Shown: positions 42,796 to 51,689 of the stretch, piece by piece
How positions within the stretch are numbered: position 1 is the stretch's first letter
Layout of the letters: each line of letters starts with the position of its first letter
NCBI RefSeq assembly: GCF_000745185.1
Contig: NZ_JQNJ01000001.1
Coordinates: forward strand, 2,069,501 to 2,133,500
DNA length: 64,000 nt
Source of the DNA: Muricauda sp. MAR_2010_75
GTDB taxonomy: Bacteria > Bacteroidota > Bacteroidia > Flavobacteriales > Flavobacteriaceae
Reading direction: 5' to 3'
Notes under the pieces: generated by a model
Told to the model about the DNA's origin: nothing
The model's database searches: none
Seen by the model: the letters and a program-made list of their open reading frames with translations, nothing else
Made by a program: the position numbers and the translations under genes

Positions 42796-44574
42796 ATGAC
42801 CAAGAAAAACAATTATCCAAAAATAGGTATCCGTCCAATTATAGATGGAAGGCTAGGTGGAGTAAGGGAGTCCTTAGAGGCAACTACCATGAACATGGCC
42901 AAGAACGTCGCCAAGCTTTTCAGTGAGCAGCTGAAGTATCCGGACGGTAGCCCAGTGGAATGTATCATTCCAGACTTTTGTATTGGCGGTGTAAAGGAAG
43001 CTGTGGAATGTGGAGCGTTTTTTAGTGCCCAAAATGTTGGGGTGTCGCTGTCTGTTACACCCTGCTGGTGCTATGGGACCGAGACCATGGATATGGATCC
43101 ACAACTTCCAAAAGCTATTTGGGGTTTCAATGGTACCGAACGACCAGGTGCGGTATATCTGGCGGCAACCTTGGCCGCACACAACCAAAAAGGTCTTCCT
43201 GCCTTTGGGATATATGGCGAAGATGTCCAAGATCTTGATGACAGCCAGATCACTGAAGATGTGAAAAAGAAACTCTTGTCATTTGCCAGAGCAGGAATGG
43301 CGGTAGCCTTAATGAAAAACCGTAGCTACTTGGCCATTGGAAGCGTTTCCATGGGGATAGCCGGTTCCATGATAGACCCTGACTTTTTTCAGGACTATTT
43401 GGGCATGCGTAACGAATATGTGGACTCCTCAGAGGTACTCCGACGTATTGAACATGAAATCTACGACAAGGAAGAGTTTGCAAAAGCACTGGAGTGGACC
43501 AAGAATAACTGTCGTGAAGGTCAAGATTTCAACGAGAAAGAAAAACAGAGGAGCACCGAACAAAAGGAAGAGGATTGGGAGTTTGTGGTGAAGATGACCC
43601 TTATTATCCGGGATTTGATGGAAGGCAATCCAAAATTGAAGAAGATTGGGTATGGGGAGGAATCTCATGGCCACGATGCCTTGGTCTCGGGTTTCCAAGG
43701 GCAACGACAATGGACTGATTTTCTACCAAACGGGGACTTTTCAGAAGCTATACTGAACTCCTCCTTTGATTGGAACGGAATCAGGGCGCCCTATATGGTG
43801 GCCACTGAAAACGATGCTCTTAACGGTGTTTCCATGTTATTCAATTATTTATTGACCAATACGGCACAGATATTTGCCGATGTTCGTACCTATTGGAGTC
43901 CCAGCGCAGTCAAAAGGGTTACTGGATGGCAGCCCGATGGAATAGCATCGGAAGGCTTCATCCACCTGATAAACTCAGGGTCCGCCACCTTGGACGGTAC
44001 AGGTCAACAAAGTAAAGATGGAAAGCCTGTAATGAAATCATTTTGGGAGATAGACCAAAATGAAGTGGATGCTTGCCTAAAGGCAACCACATGGTACCCG
44101 GCCAATCTTGGATATTTTCGGGGAGGTGGTTTCTCATCAAACTTTCTTACAAAAGGGGGGATGCCCGTTACCATGTGCAGATTGAACCTTATTAAAGGTT
44201 TGGGCCCCGTACTTCAGATAGCAGAGGGCCACTCCATTGACTTACCAGAACATGTCCATAAAACCTTGGACGAAAGAACGGACCGTACTTGGCCAACAAC
44301 CTGGTTTGTTCCCAAGACAACGGGAAAAGGGGCATTTGCCAATGTGTATTCAGTGATGAACAACTGGGGATCCAACCACGGGGCCATCAGTTATGGACAC
44401 ATTGGGCACGACCTTATTACCATGGCCTCAATACTTCGTATTCCTGTTTGTATGCACAATGTTGAGGAAGAGCGAATCTTTAGACCATCAGCATGGAATG
44501 CACAGGGAATGGACAAAGAAGGTTCCGACTATAGGGCCTGCAAGAATTATGGACCGATATACGGAATGAAATAG
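42796..44574 (+). CDS. fucI: L-fucose / D-arabinose isomerase
   Basis: The 592 residues match FucI (E. coli 591). FucI interconverts aldose and ketose for L-fucose and, equally well known, D-arabinose to D-ribulose. The Mn site residues align in number with the E. coli enzyme: Glu338 in ATENDALNG, Asp362 in IFADVRTYW, and His528 in [16 protein letters not shown]. Next to a ribulokinase, and without fuculokinase or fuculose-phosphate aldolase, the likely job here is D-arabinose to D-ribulose. It is cytoplasmic and third in the operon. Family secure; substrate choice is inference. Confidence 0.95.
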   Translation: MTKKNNYPKIGIRPIIDGRLGGVRESLEATTMNMAKNVAKLFSEQLKYPDGSPVECIIPDFCIGGVKEAVECGAFFSAQNVGVSLSVTPCWCYGTETMDMDPQLPKAIWGFNGTERPGAVYLAATLAAHNQKGLPAFGIYGEDVQDLDDSQITEDVKKKLLSFARAGMAVALMKNRSYLAIGSVSMGIAGSMIDPDFFQDYLGMRNEYVDSSEVLRRIEHEIYDKEEFAKALEWTKNNCREGQDFNEKEKQRSTEQKEEDWEFVVKMTLIIRDLMEGNPKLKKIGYGEESHGHDALVSGFQGQRQWTDFLPNGDFSEAILNSSFDWNGIRAPYMVATENDALNGVSMLFNYLLTNTAQIFADVRTYWSPSAVKRVTGWQPDGIASEGFIHLINSGSATLDGTGQQSKDGKPVMKSFWEIDQNEVDACLKATTWYPANLGYFRGGGFSSNFLTKGGMPVTMCRLNLIKGLGPVLQIAEGHSIDLPEHVHKTLDERTDRTWPTTWFVPKTTGKGAFANVYSVMNNWGSNHGAISYGHIGHDLITMASILRIPVCMHNVEEERIFRPSAWNAQGMDKEGSDYRACKNYGPIYGMK

Positions 44575-44582
44575 GCGGGCAA

Positions 44583-45878
44583 ATGAAAAGTAAAAAAAGT
44601 TTGGAGAAAAATATCCCCGTTACCATGCCAGGTAATAAATGGCCCTTTATTCTCATTACCAGCTTATTCTTTTTGTGGGGACTGGCCAATAATATGACAG
44701 ATACGCTTTTAGCAGCGTTCAAGCGTATTATGAGCATGACCGATTTTCAGACCTCATGGATTCAGATGGCCTTCTATGGATCATACTTTTTGCTGGCTTT
44801 GCCAGCGGCCATTCTTGTCAAGAAGTATTCATACAAAACAGGAGTTCTAGTGGGTCTGGGACTATTTATAATAGGTGCCCTTCTTTTTTATCCAGCCAGC
44901 ATCAGTATGGTGTATGGTCATTTTTTGGCTGCACTTTTCATTTTAGCTGGTGGACTCTCCATTTTGGAAACTGCGGCCAATCCCTATATCATATCGATGG
45001 GGCCTGAGGAAACGGCAACAAGAAGACTCAATTTAGCCCAATCTTTCAATCCCATTGGAAGTATTACCGGAATATTGCTCAGCAAGATTTTCATCCTTTC
45101 CAATTTAAACCTATTGGACGCCGATGAAAGGGCATCCATGGCACCGCAGGAACTAAAAGCAATTCAATCTGAGGAGTTGACATCGGTTATGGGCACTTAT
45201 GTTGGGGTGGCCTTTTTCTTGCTGGTCATCTGGATATTGGTAAAGGTAACAAAGATGCCTATGGCAAAGGATAAAGTGAAAAAAATGGACATTTTGGGTT
45301 CTATAAAGAGACTTTTGGGCAATCGGAATTATTGCTGGGCGGTAACGGCACAATTTTTTTATATGGGTGCCCAAATAGGGCTTTGGTCCTATACCATTCG
45401 TTATGCAATGCAAGAGTTGAGCAAAAGTGAAGATGATGCCTCTGTTTACTATTTGGCATCCATAATACTGTTTTCTAGTTCAAGGTTTGTCTTTACAGCC
45501 TTAATGAAATATGTTGCTCCAAGAAGGTTATTGTTTATTGCCTCGGTGTTGGGAGTAATTTGTACGTTGACAGTTATCTATGGCTCTGGAATGGTCGGTG
45601 TAACTGCACTAATTCTGGCATCGGGATGCATGTCTTTAATGTTCCCGACGATTTATGGATTGGGAATGCAGAAATTGGGCAATGATTCAAAAATAGGAGG
45701 ATCAGGACTGATTATGGCCATTTTGGGTGGTGCTGTTCTCACAAGTGTGCAAGGTATCGTTTCTGATGGCTTCGGAAGCATCAACGTTTCGTTTTATGTA
45801 CCCTTGGTTTGTTTTCTTGTGGTAGCTCTTTATTCCAGAGTACAAAAGAACCTTCAACTTAACGAAACTACAAACTAA
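44583..45878 (+). CDS. fucP: FucP-type sugar:proton symporter (MFS)
   Basis: The 431-residue major facilitator protein has 12 membrane helices and FucP features: FFLWGLANNMTDTLLAAFKR (Asp in helix 1), LSILETAANPYIISMGP (Glu-Asn-Pro segment in helix 4) and a second half with AQFFYMGAQIGLWSYTIRY. E. coli FucP carries L-fucose and also D-arabinose across the inner membrane. Here D-arabinose import is the natural reading. It lies between fucI and the ribulokinase, with 8- and 14-bp gaps. Confidence 0.93.
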   Translation: MKSKKSLEKNIPVTMPGNKWPFILITSLFFLWGLANNMTDTLLAAFKRIMSMTDFQTSWIQMAFYGSYFLLALPAAILVKKYSYKTGVLVGLGLFIIGALLFYPASISMVYGHFLAALFILAGGLSILETAANPYIISMGPEETATRRLNLAQSFNPIGSITGILLSKIFILSNLNLLDADERASMAPQELKAIQSEELTSVMGTYVGVAFFLLVIWILVKVTKMPMAKDKVKKMDILGSIKRLLGNRNYCWAVTAQFFYMGAQIGLWSYTIRYAMQELSKSEDDASVYYLASIILFSSSRFVFTALMKYVAPRRLLFIASVLGVICTLTVIYGSGMVGVTALILASGCMSLMFPTIYGLGMQKLGNDSKIGGSGLIMAILGGAVLTSVQGIVSDGFGSINVSFYVPLVCFLVVALYSRVQKNLQLNETTN

Positions 45879-45892
45879 ATAGAGGAACACCT

Positions 45893-47566
45893 ATGGCAAG
45901 CGATGATTATGTGATCGGTGTTGATTTTGGCACAGGATCGGTGAGGGCACTTTTGGTAAACGCACATAATGGAGATGAAATGGCTTTCTCCGAATTTGAG
46001 TATCCAAGATGGAAAAAAGGGATGTATTGTGATGCAGTACTGAATCAATTTAGGCAACATCCATTGGATTATATCGAGGGCCTGGAACATACCGTCTCCA
46101 GTGTCGCAGAACAAGTGGGAGCTGACATTGTAGAAAAAGTCAGGGCCATTTCGGTGGATACTACTGGCTCTACACCTGTGGCAGTTGATAAAACGGGGCA
46201 ACCTTTGGCGTTGCAACAAAAATTTGAGCATAATCCCAATGCCATGTTCATTTTATGGAAGGACCACAGTGCCATGAAGGAAGCTGACGAAATCAATACT
46301 CATGCTACTAATTTTGATCAGGATTATCTCAAATATTCAGGGGGCATTTACTCGTCAGAATGGTTCTGGGCTAAATTACTGTATGTATTAAGAGTAGATA
46401 AGGATGTCGCCAAATCCTGCTTCACCTGGGTTGAACATTGTGATTGGATACCATTTTTGTTGACCGGTGGCAATGATGCCAAAAAAATAAAGAGAGGGGT
46501 TTGCGCTGCAGGACACAAGGCCCTTTGGGCAGATGAACATGGAGGTTTGCCCCCAAAAGAATTCTTTACCACTTTGGCCCCTGTGTTGGAGAACTTGGAA
46601 CATCCTCTTTTTACTACAACCTTTAATTCAGATAAATCTGTTGGGAACCTATCACAAGAATGGGCCAAAAGACTTGGGCTCTCCACTAATGTTTTGATAG
46701 GCGTAGGTGCTTTGGATGCCCATGTTGGAGCAGTTGGGGGACAGATTGAACCCTTTTATCTCAGTAAAGTCATGGGCACATCTACCTGTGATATGATGGT
46801 AGTGCCTACAAGTGATGATATAGCCATGGTTAGAGGAATATGTGGTCAAGTACGGGACTCCATTGTTCCCGGAATGGTTGGTCTTGAAGCTGGACAGTCC
46901 GCTTTTGGCGATGTATATGCGTGGTTTCAGGAACTCTTGGTCTCAACAGGGTTAAAGGCAATTCGCAATAAATCCATGGACCTGGGCATAAAGGCCGAAC
47001 TAGAACAAGAAATAACCCATCAACTATTGGAGCAACTAGGGAAGGAAGCCTCTAATCTTCCTCTGGAAGAAAATTCAGAAATGGCCATTGATTGGTTCAA
47101 CGGTAGAAGAACACCAGATGCCAACCCCTATGTAAAAGGAACGTTACTCAATCTTAATTTAGGAAGTGATGCCGCCAGAATATATAGGGCACTTGTGGAA
47201 AGTACGTGTTTTGGGGCCAAAATTATTGTGGACCATTTTGAGAAAAATAATATCTCATTAAAAGGAGTTATTGCTTTGGGAGGAGTGGCAAGAAAATCAG
47301 ACTATGTAATGCAAATGATGTCCAATGTATTGAACCTACCGGTTAAGGTTCACAACTCGGAACAAACCTGTGCTATGGGTGCTTGTATGTTCGCGTCCGT
47401 GGTGGGAAACATTCACAATGATGTGGAAGAAGCTATGACAAAAATGGGGAAAGGTTATGATAAGAGCTTTATGCCCGAATCTGATAGGGTGGAGACTCAC
47501 AAAAGAAGATACAATGTATATAAAAAACAGGGAGTCTTTCAAGAGAGGATATTAAATAAAGAGTAG
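45893..47566 (+). CDS. araB: ribulokinase, AraB type (predicted D-ribulokinase role)
   Basis: The 557-residue FGGY carbohydrate kinase (E. coli AraB is 566) starts VIGVDFGTGSVRALLV (phosphate 1 motif). It has ISVDTTGSTPVAVDK, WKDHSAMKEADEIN, GALDAHVGAVGGQ, and a late adenosine motif, IALGGVARKSDYVMQMMSNV. AraB enzymes phosphorylate L- and D-ribulose. With FucI upstream and no AraA, AraD or epimerase, the expected reaction is D-ribulose to D-ribulose-5-phosphate, which enters the pentose phosphate pathway directly. Last gene of the operon. Confidence 0.92.
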   Translation: MASDDYVIGVDFGTGSVRALLVNAHNGDEMAFSEFEYPRWKKGMYCDAVLNQFRQHPLDYIEGLEHTVSSVAEQVGADIVEKVRAISVDTTGSTPVAVDKTGQPLALQQKFEHNPNAMFILWKDHSAMKEADEINTHATNFDQDYLKYSGGIYSSEWFWAKLLYVLRVDKDVAKSCFTWVEHCDWIPFLLTGGNDAKKIKRGVCAAGHKALWADEHGGLPPKEFFTTLAPVLENLEHPLFTTTFNSDKSVGNLSQEWAKRLGLSTNVLIGVGALDAHVGAVGGQIEPFYLSKVMGTSTCDMMVVPTSDDIAMVRGICGQVRDSIVPGMVGLEAGQSAFGDVYAWFQELLVSTGLKAIRNKSMDLGIKAELEQEITHQLLEQLGKEASNLPLEENSEMAIDWFNGRRTPDANPYVKGTLLNLNLGSDAARIYRALVESTCFGAKIIVDHFEKNNISLKGVIALGGVARKSDYVMQMMSNVLNLPVKVHNSEQTCAMGACMFASVVGNIHNDVEEAMTKMGKGYDKSFMPESDRVETHKRRYNVYKKQGVFQERILNKE

Positions 47567-47687
47567 AAAGTCATTGGTCACAAGCAAGGGATGTTGGAGG
47601 GTCTTTAAGATTTGAATTATTGAATTGATGGATTCTGAAAATCAATACCTTGAGAGGTGATACAGGAAGGATGTGAAGATAGCTTCT

Positions 47688-47728
47688 TGAGATGGGACTG
47701 GACTCGAACCAGCGACCTTCGGGTTATG
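47688..47728 (-). pseudogene. tRNA 3' fragment (CAT anticodon loop, Met/Ile2-like)
   Basis: Read on the minus strand, CATAACCCGA (anticodon CAT and 3' stem) is followed by AGGTC, the T arm GCTGG-TTCGAGT-CCAGT and CCCATCT. This is a tRNA from the anticodon to near the 3' end. The 5' half is absent. It ends 10 bp from the integrase stop. The break falls in the anticodon loop, as for the tRNA-Leu junctions, so it may be a scar or attachment-site relic of another integration. Confidence 0.7.
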
Positions 47729-47737
47729 GCTCTGCCA

Positions 47738-48952
47738 TCAGAAGTTGATTACCTTAATCAAAGCGTCATCAGCCTCTTTGTGGATGAAATTTGATTGATA
47801 GTTTATTGTGGTTTTCAGGTCGCTATGCCTATAAAGTTTTTGGAGCATTAAGGGATGTATGCTGTCACCTGCAATATTGCCAAAACTGTGTCTGGCTATG
47901 TGCATTGTAAGCTTTTTGTCAATTTGTGCTTTCTCCGCAATGGCTTTTAATCTGATATTCAGTTTTGCATTCCCGTTCCTTATTCTTTTGTATAACTTTT
48001 TTGAGTCCTTTAGGTCAACACCTTTCAATTCCGGAAAAATGAAGTCGTTGGAACCGTTTTTGTATCTTTTATAGTGATCCAAAATGGGATAAACCTTTAG
48101 TGGAATTTTCAAGCTGAGAAGTTTTGAATTTTTACCCATACGATATTGGAGCCTGCCATCTTTTATATCACTCCATCTTGTCCTCAGGGCATCAGAGACC
48201 CTGATTCCCGCCAAATAAAAACAATAAAGCCATACGTTTCTAGCATGTATTTCGAGTTCTGACAAACCCTCTAGACCTTCAATTTTTAAAATCTCTTCAA
48301 CGGTAAGTCCAATTTTTTCACTTTCGGGAAATTTGATTTTTACCTTACCTGCTCCAAAGGGATATAATTTTCTTTTTACAACTCCTTCCTTTATGGCCTT
48401 GTTATAAAGTAACCGGATATAAACTAATACGTTCATGACACTGACCTCTTTCAAGGAATGTTTCTTTTTAAGAAAGATTTTCAGTCTTTTCAAAAAACGT
48501 TCATCAATATCTTTAAAGGTTAGGTCTTTGGTTTTGTAGAAGCTTAAAATGTATTTTGTATAGGCCGTTTCAGAGATATATCTACCATGTTTTCCCATTA
48601 ATTCAGCTTCATCTAAATGTTCTTGGGCAAATTCAAAAAAGCTAAGATGTTTAGTGGGCTGGAAGATTTCCTTTTTTATTGAATGGACCGTGTTGTCCCT
48701 TCCTTTGGCCTGTATGGTGACCATCTCCTTTTTGGCTTCTTTCAGCTTGACTTTTATAAGTCTGTTCAATTCCTTCGAGTTTGGATGGGTCTTTCTAATC
48801 CTTTTCTCGGTTTCATCCCAATACTCTTTTTTGATGCGCGGCCCGATATGTTTGTAGGAGGATTTACGATTTTTTGTAATCCTCATGGCCAATGGATATT
48901 CTCCCAGCTTATTGGGCTTCTTTCTTAAGATAATTTGTATACTTGTCGCCAT
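47738..48952 (-). CDS. tyrosine recombinase (island integrase)
   Basis: A 404-residue phage-type integrase of the Bacteroidota class with an N-terminal arm-binding domain (TSIQIILRKKPNKLGEYPLA), a SAM-like core-binding domain (LSFFEFAQEHLDEAELMGKH) and a catalytic domain. Active-site residues are visible: Arg in AGIRVSDALRTRW, His and Arg in HIARHSF, and His then Tyr in LYRHSDLKTTINYQS. Its N-terminal side faces the right att core, 210 bp away; its 3' end abuts a tRNA fragment. It probably cuts at the tRNA-Leu anticodon core, although the tRNA-Met-like fragment leaves an earlier target possible. Confidence 0.93.
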   Translation of the reverse strand: MATSIQIILRKKPNKLGEYPLAMRITKNRKSSYKHIGPRIKKEYWDETEKRIRKTHPNSKELNRLIKVKLKEAKKEMVTIQAKGRDNTVHSIKKEIFQPTKHLSFFEFAQEHLDEAELMGKHGRYISETAYTKYILSFYKTKDLTFKDIDERFLKRLKIFLKKKHSLKEVSVMNVLVYIRLLYNKAIKEGVVKRKLYPFGAGKVKIKFPESEKIGLTVEEILKIEGLEGLSELEIHARNVWLYCFYLAGIRVSDALRTRWSDIKDGRLQYRMGKNSKLLSLKIPLKVYPILDHYKRYKNGSNDFIFPELKGVDLKDSKKLYKRIRNGNAKLNIRLKAIAEKAQIDKKLTMHIARHSFGNIAGDSIHPLMLQKLYRHSDLKTTINYQSNFIHKEADDALIKVINF

Positions 48953-49039
48953 TATCCTCCTGTTGGGAAAGTCAAATCAGGAGTGGCACACTTGTCTAGT
49001 AGTGCTCTAGTAAATGTACTTAAAATTCAAAACATTTTT

Positions 49040-49061
49040 GGTACAACATAGGTACAACATT
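49040..49061. repeat. tandem GGTACAACAT repeat, right copy (possible recombinase arm sites)
   Basis: Identical in sequence and orientation to 13081-13102. It lies 101 bp inside the right att core and 87 bp upstream of the integrase start, the position of arm sites in other tyrosine-recombinase elements. Confidence 0.7.
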
Positions 49062-49162
49062 GATTGATTTCGTATGGTTTTGCATATGTCCAATTGAAAT
49101 CAAAAATTATGTAACTAATTATAAATCAACTGATTTGACTTAGTTTGTTGCAAGATAATAAT

Positions 49163-49214
49163 GACTTAGGATCTAGTGCCGCAAGGCGTGGGGGTTCGAC
49201 TCCCTTCACCCGCA
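49163..49214 (+). pseudogene. tRNA-Leu(TAG) 3' half, split by the island (right junction, attR)
   Basis: It begins with the 14-bp core (49163-49176), then the variable arm TGCCGCAAGGCGT, T arm GGGGGTTCGACTCCC and acceptor CACCCGC with discriminator A (49214). It lacks the acceptor 5' strand and D arm, which are at 12864. Excision would restore the host gene. Confidence 0.9.
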
Positions 49215-49224
49215 CAGAAAGTAC

Positions 49225-49253
49225 AAAGCCTCTCAACTTGAGAGGCTTTTTTA
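49225..49253 (+). terminator. terminator of the original host tRNA-Leu
   Basis: AAAGCCTCTC and GAGAGGCTTT form a 10-bp stem with a 5-base loop, followed by a T run. It ended the tRNA-Leu transcript before the island inserted. Confidence 0.85.
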
Positions 49254-49293
49254 TTGGGATATAACCTTAGTTTGGTTTTCTAGGATGAATCTT

Positions 49294-50437
49294 TTATAAC
49301 GGGTTTTGTTCCATATTAGGATGAAATGTGCGCCAGCTATGCCAAAATTCCTGATAGGCATTTATCTTTTTTAAGGGAGGTATGGAATCTTCAATAGGTT
49401 CGCCCCATATAGTGTATTTGTGCTTGCCCATAAGAGTATCGTTGTGTATGTTGAAAACAGTGTTGTCCGGCCGTTCATGGGCAAAGAAGCTCAGGGTATC
49501 TTGTGCCAGTGCCAACAGAATTGGTCTTCCACCAAGCTCAAGATTTATGACCCGCTCTTCTTTAAGCTGGTTCCAGTCAACTACTTTACTGTCCTCTCCA
49601 ATTTCAATTCCCACTACCCAAGATTTTTCCTTCCAGGAGAGTGTGTCCGTTCGGGTGAGGTCGCCTCGTTCAATACCAAAATCATAGTCATCCAAATCGT
49701 CATACTCTTCGTTAAAGGTAGAATCCCGTTGCATTACCAAACTGTTGGGATAACGTTCCAGCCACTGTTTTAAGCTAGACTGTTCGCTCTTGAGTTCGGG
49801 CAGGGTACTACCCTTCAATGGACCAGCAATTGCTTCCCCACTGACCTGTCGCCACCAACTGCCGGTAGTTTGGTCCTCGAACATGGCGTTGAAATGATCC
49901 ATACCTACCAATCGGAACGTTTCAGGGGTACCATTGACCACAGGTTCAAAAATGCGTCCAGTTCGACAAACGGAACAATAGGTCACCATGATGGGCTTTC
50001 CCCCAAGGGTATCGAGCACTTGGTGGTGGTAGGCAATGAGCTGTATCGGATAGGCCTTGGCCTCATTATTGATTTGTATGCCCAAAACCAGTTTGTTCAA
50101 GGGTATGGTATTGGATACGGAATCGGCAAGAGTTAATTGTCCAGGTTGGTAGAACATTTTGTCTGCAGCCATTTTAAAATTGAACATGAATCCTACGGCC
50201 AAACAGGCTAATAAGTAGGGTCAACATCAACCAGCGTCTGGAAGAATAGGCATGGTAAGCTCCGATAATCATCAAGAGTACAAAGCCTACACGGAAAGCC
50301 CAACGCCAAGTATGGAGAAAGTAAGCCAAATCAATACTTTCCATTTCCTGGCTCCCGGGCATGGGCATTATGAAGTACACGTTCAGTACTTCAAAAAGTA
50401 TCATTCCAATGGCACCAATGTAGAACCACTTTTTCAT
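49294..50437 (-). pseudogene. DUF3179 membrane protein, frameshifted
   Basis: The first frame (50437-50174) encodes an N-terminal membrane part (KKWFYIGAIGMILFEVLNVY, then FVLLMIIGAYHAY), ending RRWLMLTLLISLF. The second frame (from about 50199) continues AVGFMFNFKMAADKMFYQPG into a full DUF3179 domain (VTYCSVCRTGRIFEP, GSWWRQVSGEAIAGPL). Joined, they give a protein of about 380 residues as in relatives I recall. One extra G in a GG near 50199-50200 explains the break. It could be a true lesion or a sequence error. DUF3179 function is unknown; the TYCSVCRTG motif is characteristic. Confidence 0.7.
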
Positions 50438-50678
50438 CTTGGTCAGTTTTTTGGGTGGTAATGGGCATAATCTTCTTTGGCATGCTGTTTTTACTATTGA
50501 TGTAGAAATTACAATCAGTAGGTAAGTCGGCCCACGTACCGATTAAACATACAAAATATTGCGGAGATTAGTTGCGTATCATAGGTTTCCATATTGGTGG
50601 CTCCCAGATTTTTGGCATGTTCAATTTAAATTACTGTAATCGTTTACTCAGAGAAGGAGCTGGGAAGGTTGGATTCTC

Positions 50679-51221
50679 TCATGAAAAAATCAGAAGCATG
50701 AAACCCAAAAAAGTAAACAAATCTTCTTTAAGATGCGACCTTAAGAAAGCGTAGGATCTTTTAATCTGTGTTTTTACTGTGTTTATGGATATACCACTGG
50801 CATGGGCTATTTCGCTATAGGTATGACCTTCCAGAACGGAGGAGATGAAAATTTCCCTACGTTTTGCAGGCAATTGGTTTAAAATTTCGAATATTTTCTT
50901 CTGGGTTTTTTCCTTGTCCAAAAGTTTCTGGACCTCAAATTCAGGAATGGGGATATCCTTGATCATGGACTTTTCCTTGACTTCCTTTTTGACAGCAAGC
51001 AGACTAAGATTTTTAACGGCCTTGATCGCATACGCTTTAAAGGAAACTTTTAAGGAAAGTGAATTGTGTTTTTGCCAATAAGAGATAAAAAAATCTTGAA
51101 CAACATCCTTGGCCTTATCCTTATCTTTTAAGATGGCAAAGGACACTAGACACAACAGCTCATAATGTTCCTTAAAAAGGAAATCAAAACTGTCTTTTCT
51201 GGCGGGGGACACTTTCTTCAT
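50679..51221 (-). CDS. ECF-type RNA polymerase sigma factor
   Basis: The 180-residue sigma-70 group 4 factor has region 2 (FDFLFKEHYELLCLVSFAIL, then AKDVVQDFFISYWQKH) and region 4 (LNQLPAKRREIFISSVLEGH, then YSEIAHASGISINTVKTQIK). The size and motifs fit Bacteroidota ECF factors that work with a FecR anti-sigma factor and an STN-containing TonB receptor, both encoded downstream at 53422 and 54709. A perfect 9-bp inverted repeat precedes the gene. Confidence 0.93.
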   Translation of the reverse strand: MKKVSPARKDSFDFLFKEHYELLCLVSFAILKDKDKAKDVVQDFFISYWQKHNSLSLKVSFKAYAIKAVKNLSLLAVKKEVKEKSMIKDIPIPEFEVQKLLDKEKTQKKIFEILNQLPAKRREIFISSVLEGHTYSEIAHASGISINTVKTQIKRSYAFLRSHLKEDLFTFLGFMLLIFS

Positions 51222-51689
51222 ATCACTTTGAACACTTAAATTTATTATAATATCAAGAAAATGTTAAGTGTTTGGCGGATTAAGATAAAAAATTATTGTT
51301 TCAAAAAAAAAACTACGCTTTGTCACCCTTATTAAGAATTTTCACAACATATAATTGAAAACTTAATTCTATGTGAATGTGAAAGATTTTAGAACCACTC
51401 TTTCCAATAGCGGAAACTTCTTACAATTACTTCCGGATTATACTTTTAATGCTGCTTTGAAAGAAAAAAGCCCGCACCAAAGTTACAGCTCCAAATGTTT
51501 GGAAACACCAAAACAGAAAGGTGTTGGAAGTCTGTTGAATTCGAAGGGAACCAGAAGTGTCCTCCTTAATAGGTTAGGTTTTAAATAAATGGACCTGAAG
51601 AAAGTCCAAATGTTGTTGTGGTCTCCCCCAATATTTTAACCAACTAAAAATCAAGTATCTTTTAATCATCATTTTTTAAAACTTTTTTT
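51222..51689. promoter_or_regulatory. sigma-factor upstream region with inverted repeat
   Basis: AACACTTAA (51231-51239) and TTAAGTGTT (51264-51272) form a perfect 9-bp inverted repeat 10 bp upstream of the sigma factor ATG at 51221. It may be a regulator site or an mRNA leader hairpin. Elsewhere the spacer has only a 71-codon plus-strand frame (51373-51588) with no recognisable content. Confidence 0.4.

Larger units (their letters stand above)
21295..47566. other. polysaccharide utilization locus, predicted D-arabinan / D-arabinofuranose
   Basis: Five transcription units: GH172a plus lipoprotein (plus strand); SusC-SusD-VCBS-GH183-helical-barrel protein (minus); GH97 (minus); lacI (plus); and GH172b-mutarotase-like-FucI-FucP-AraB (plus). 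The enzymes chain into D-arabinan -> D-arabinose -> D-ribulose -> D-ribulose-5-P. A shared operator links the units. No L-fucose genes (fucK, fucA) or L-arabinose genes (araA, araD) are present. Substrate prediction is inference from family knowledge. Confidence 0.75.
12894..49176. mobile_element. 36.3-kb integrated genomic island in tRNA-Leu(TAG)
   Basis: The island is bounded by the 14-bp direct repeat GACTTAGGATCTAG at 12894-12907 and 49163-49176. The repeat lies in the anticodon arm of a host tRNA-Leu, so one element unit is 36,269 bp. Inside are an intact replacement tRNA-Leu, a mobilization remnant (bfmA, ssb, RadC-like), a D-arabinan-type utilization locus and a tyrosine recombinase next to the right end. 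No relaxase, conjugation (tra) genes or phage structural genes are seen, so on its own it could probably excise but not transfer. Confidence 0.88.

Noticed and set aside
42796..45878. L-fucose utilization operon
   Set aside because: FucI and FucP are present but fuculokinase, fuculose-phosphate aldolase and lactaldehyde enzymes are not; an AraB-type kinase and D-arabinan enzyme families surround them.
12894..49176. Prophage or conjugative transposon with transfer genes
   Set aside because: No capsid, tail, terminase, relaxase or Tra proteins were found; only mobilization remnants, an integrase and metabolic cargo.
51373..51588. 71-codon plus-strand frame upstream of the amidohydrolase
   Set aside because: GTG start, no motif, no signal peptide, low-complexity Ser/Lys composition; not supportable.
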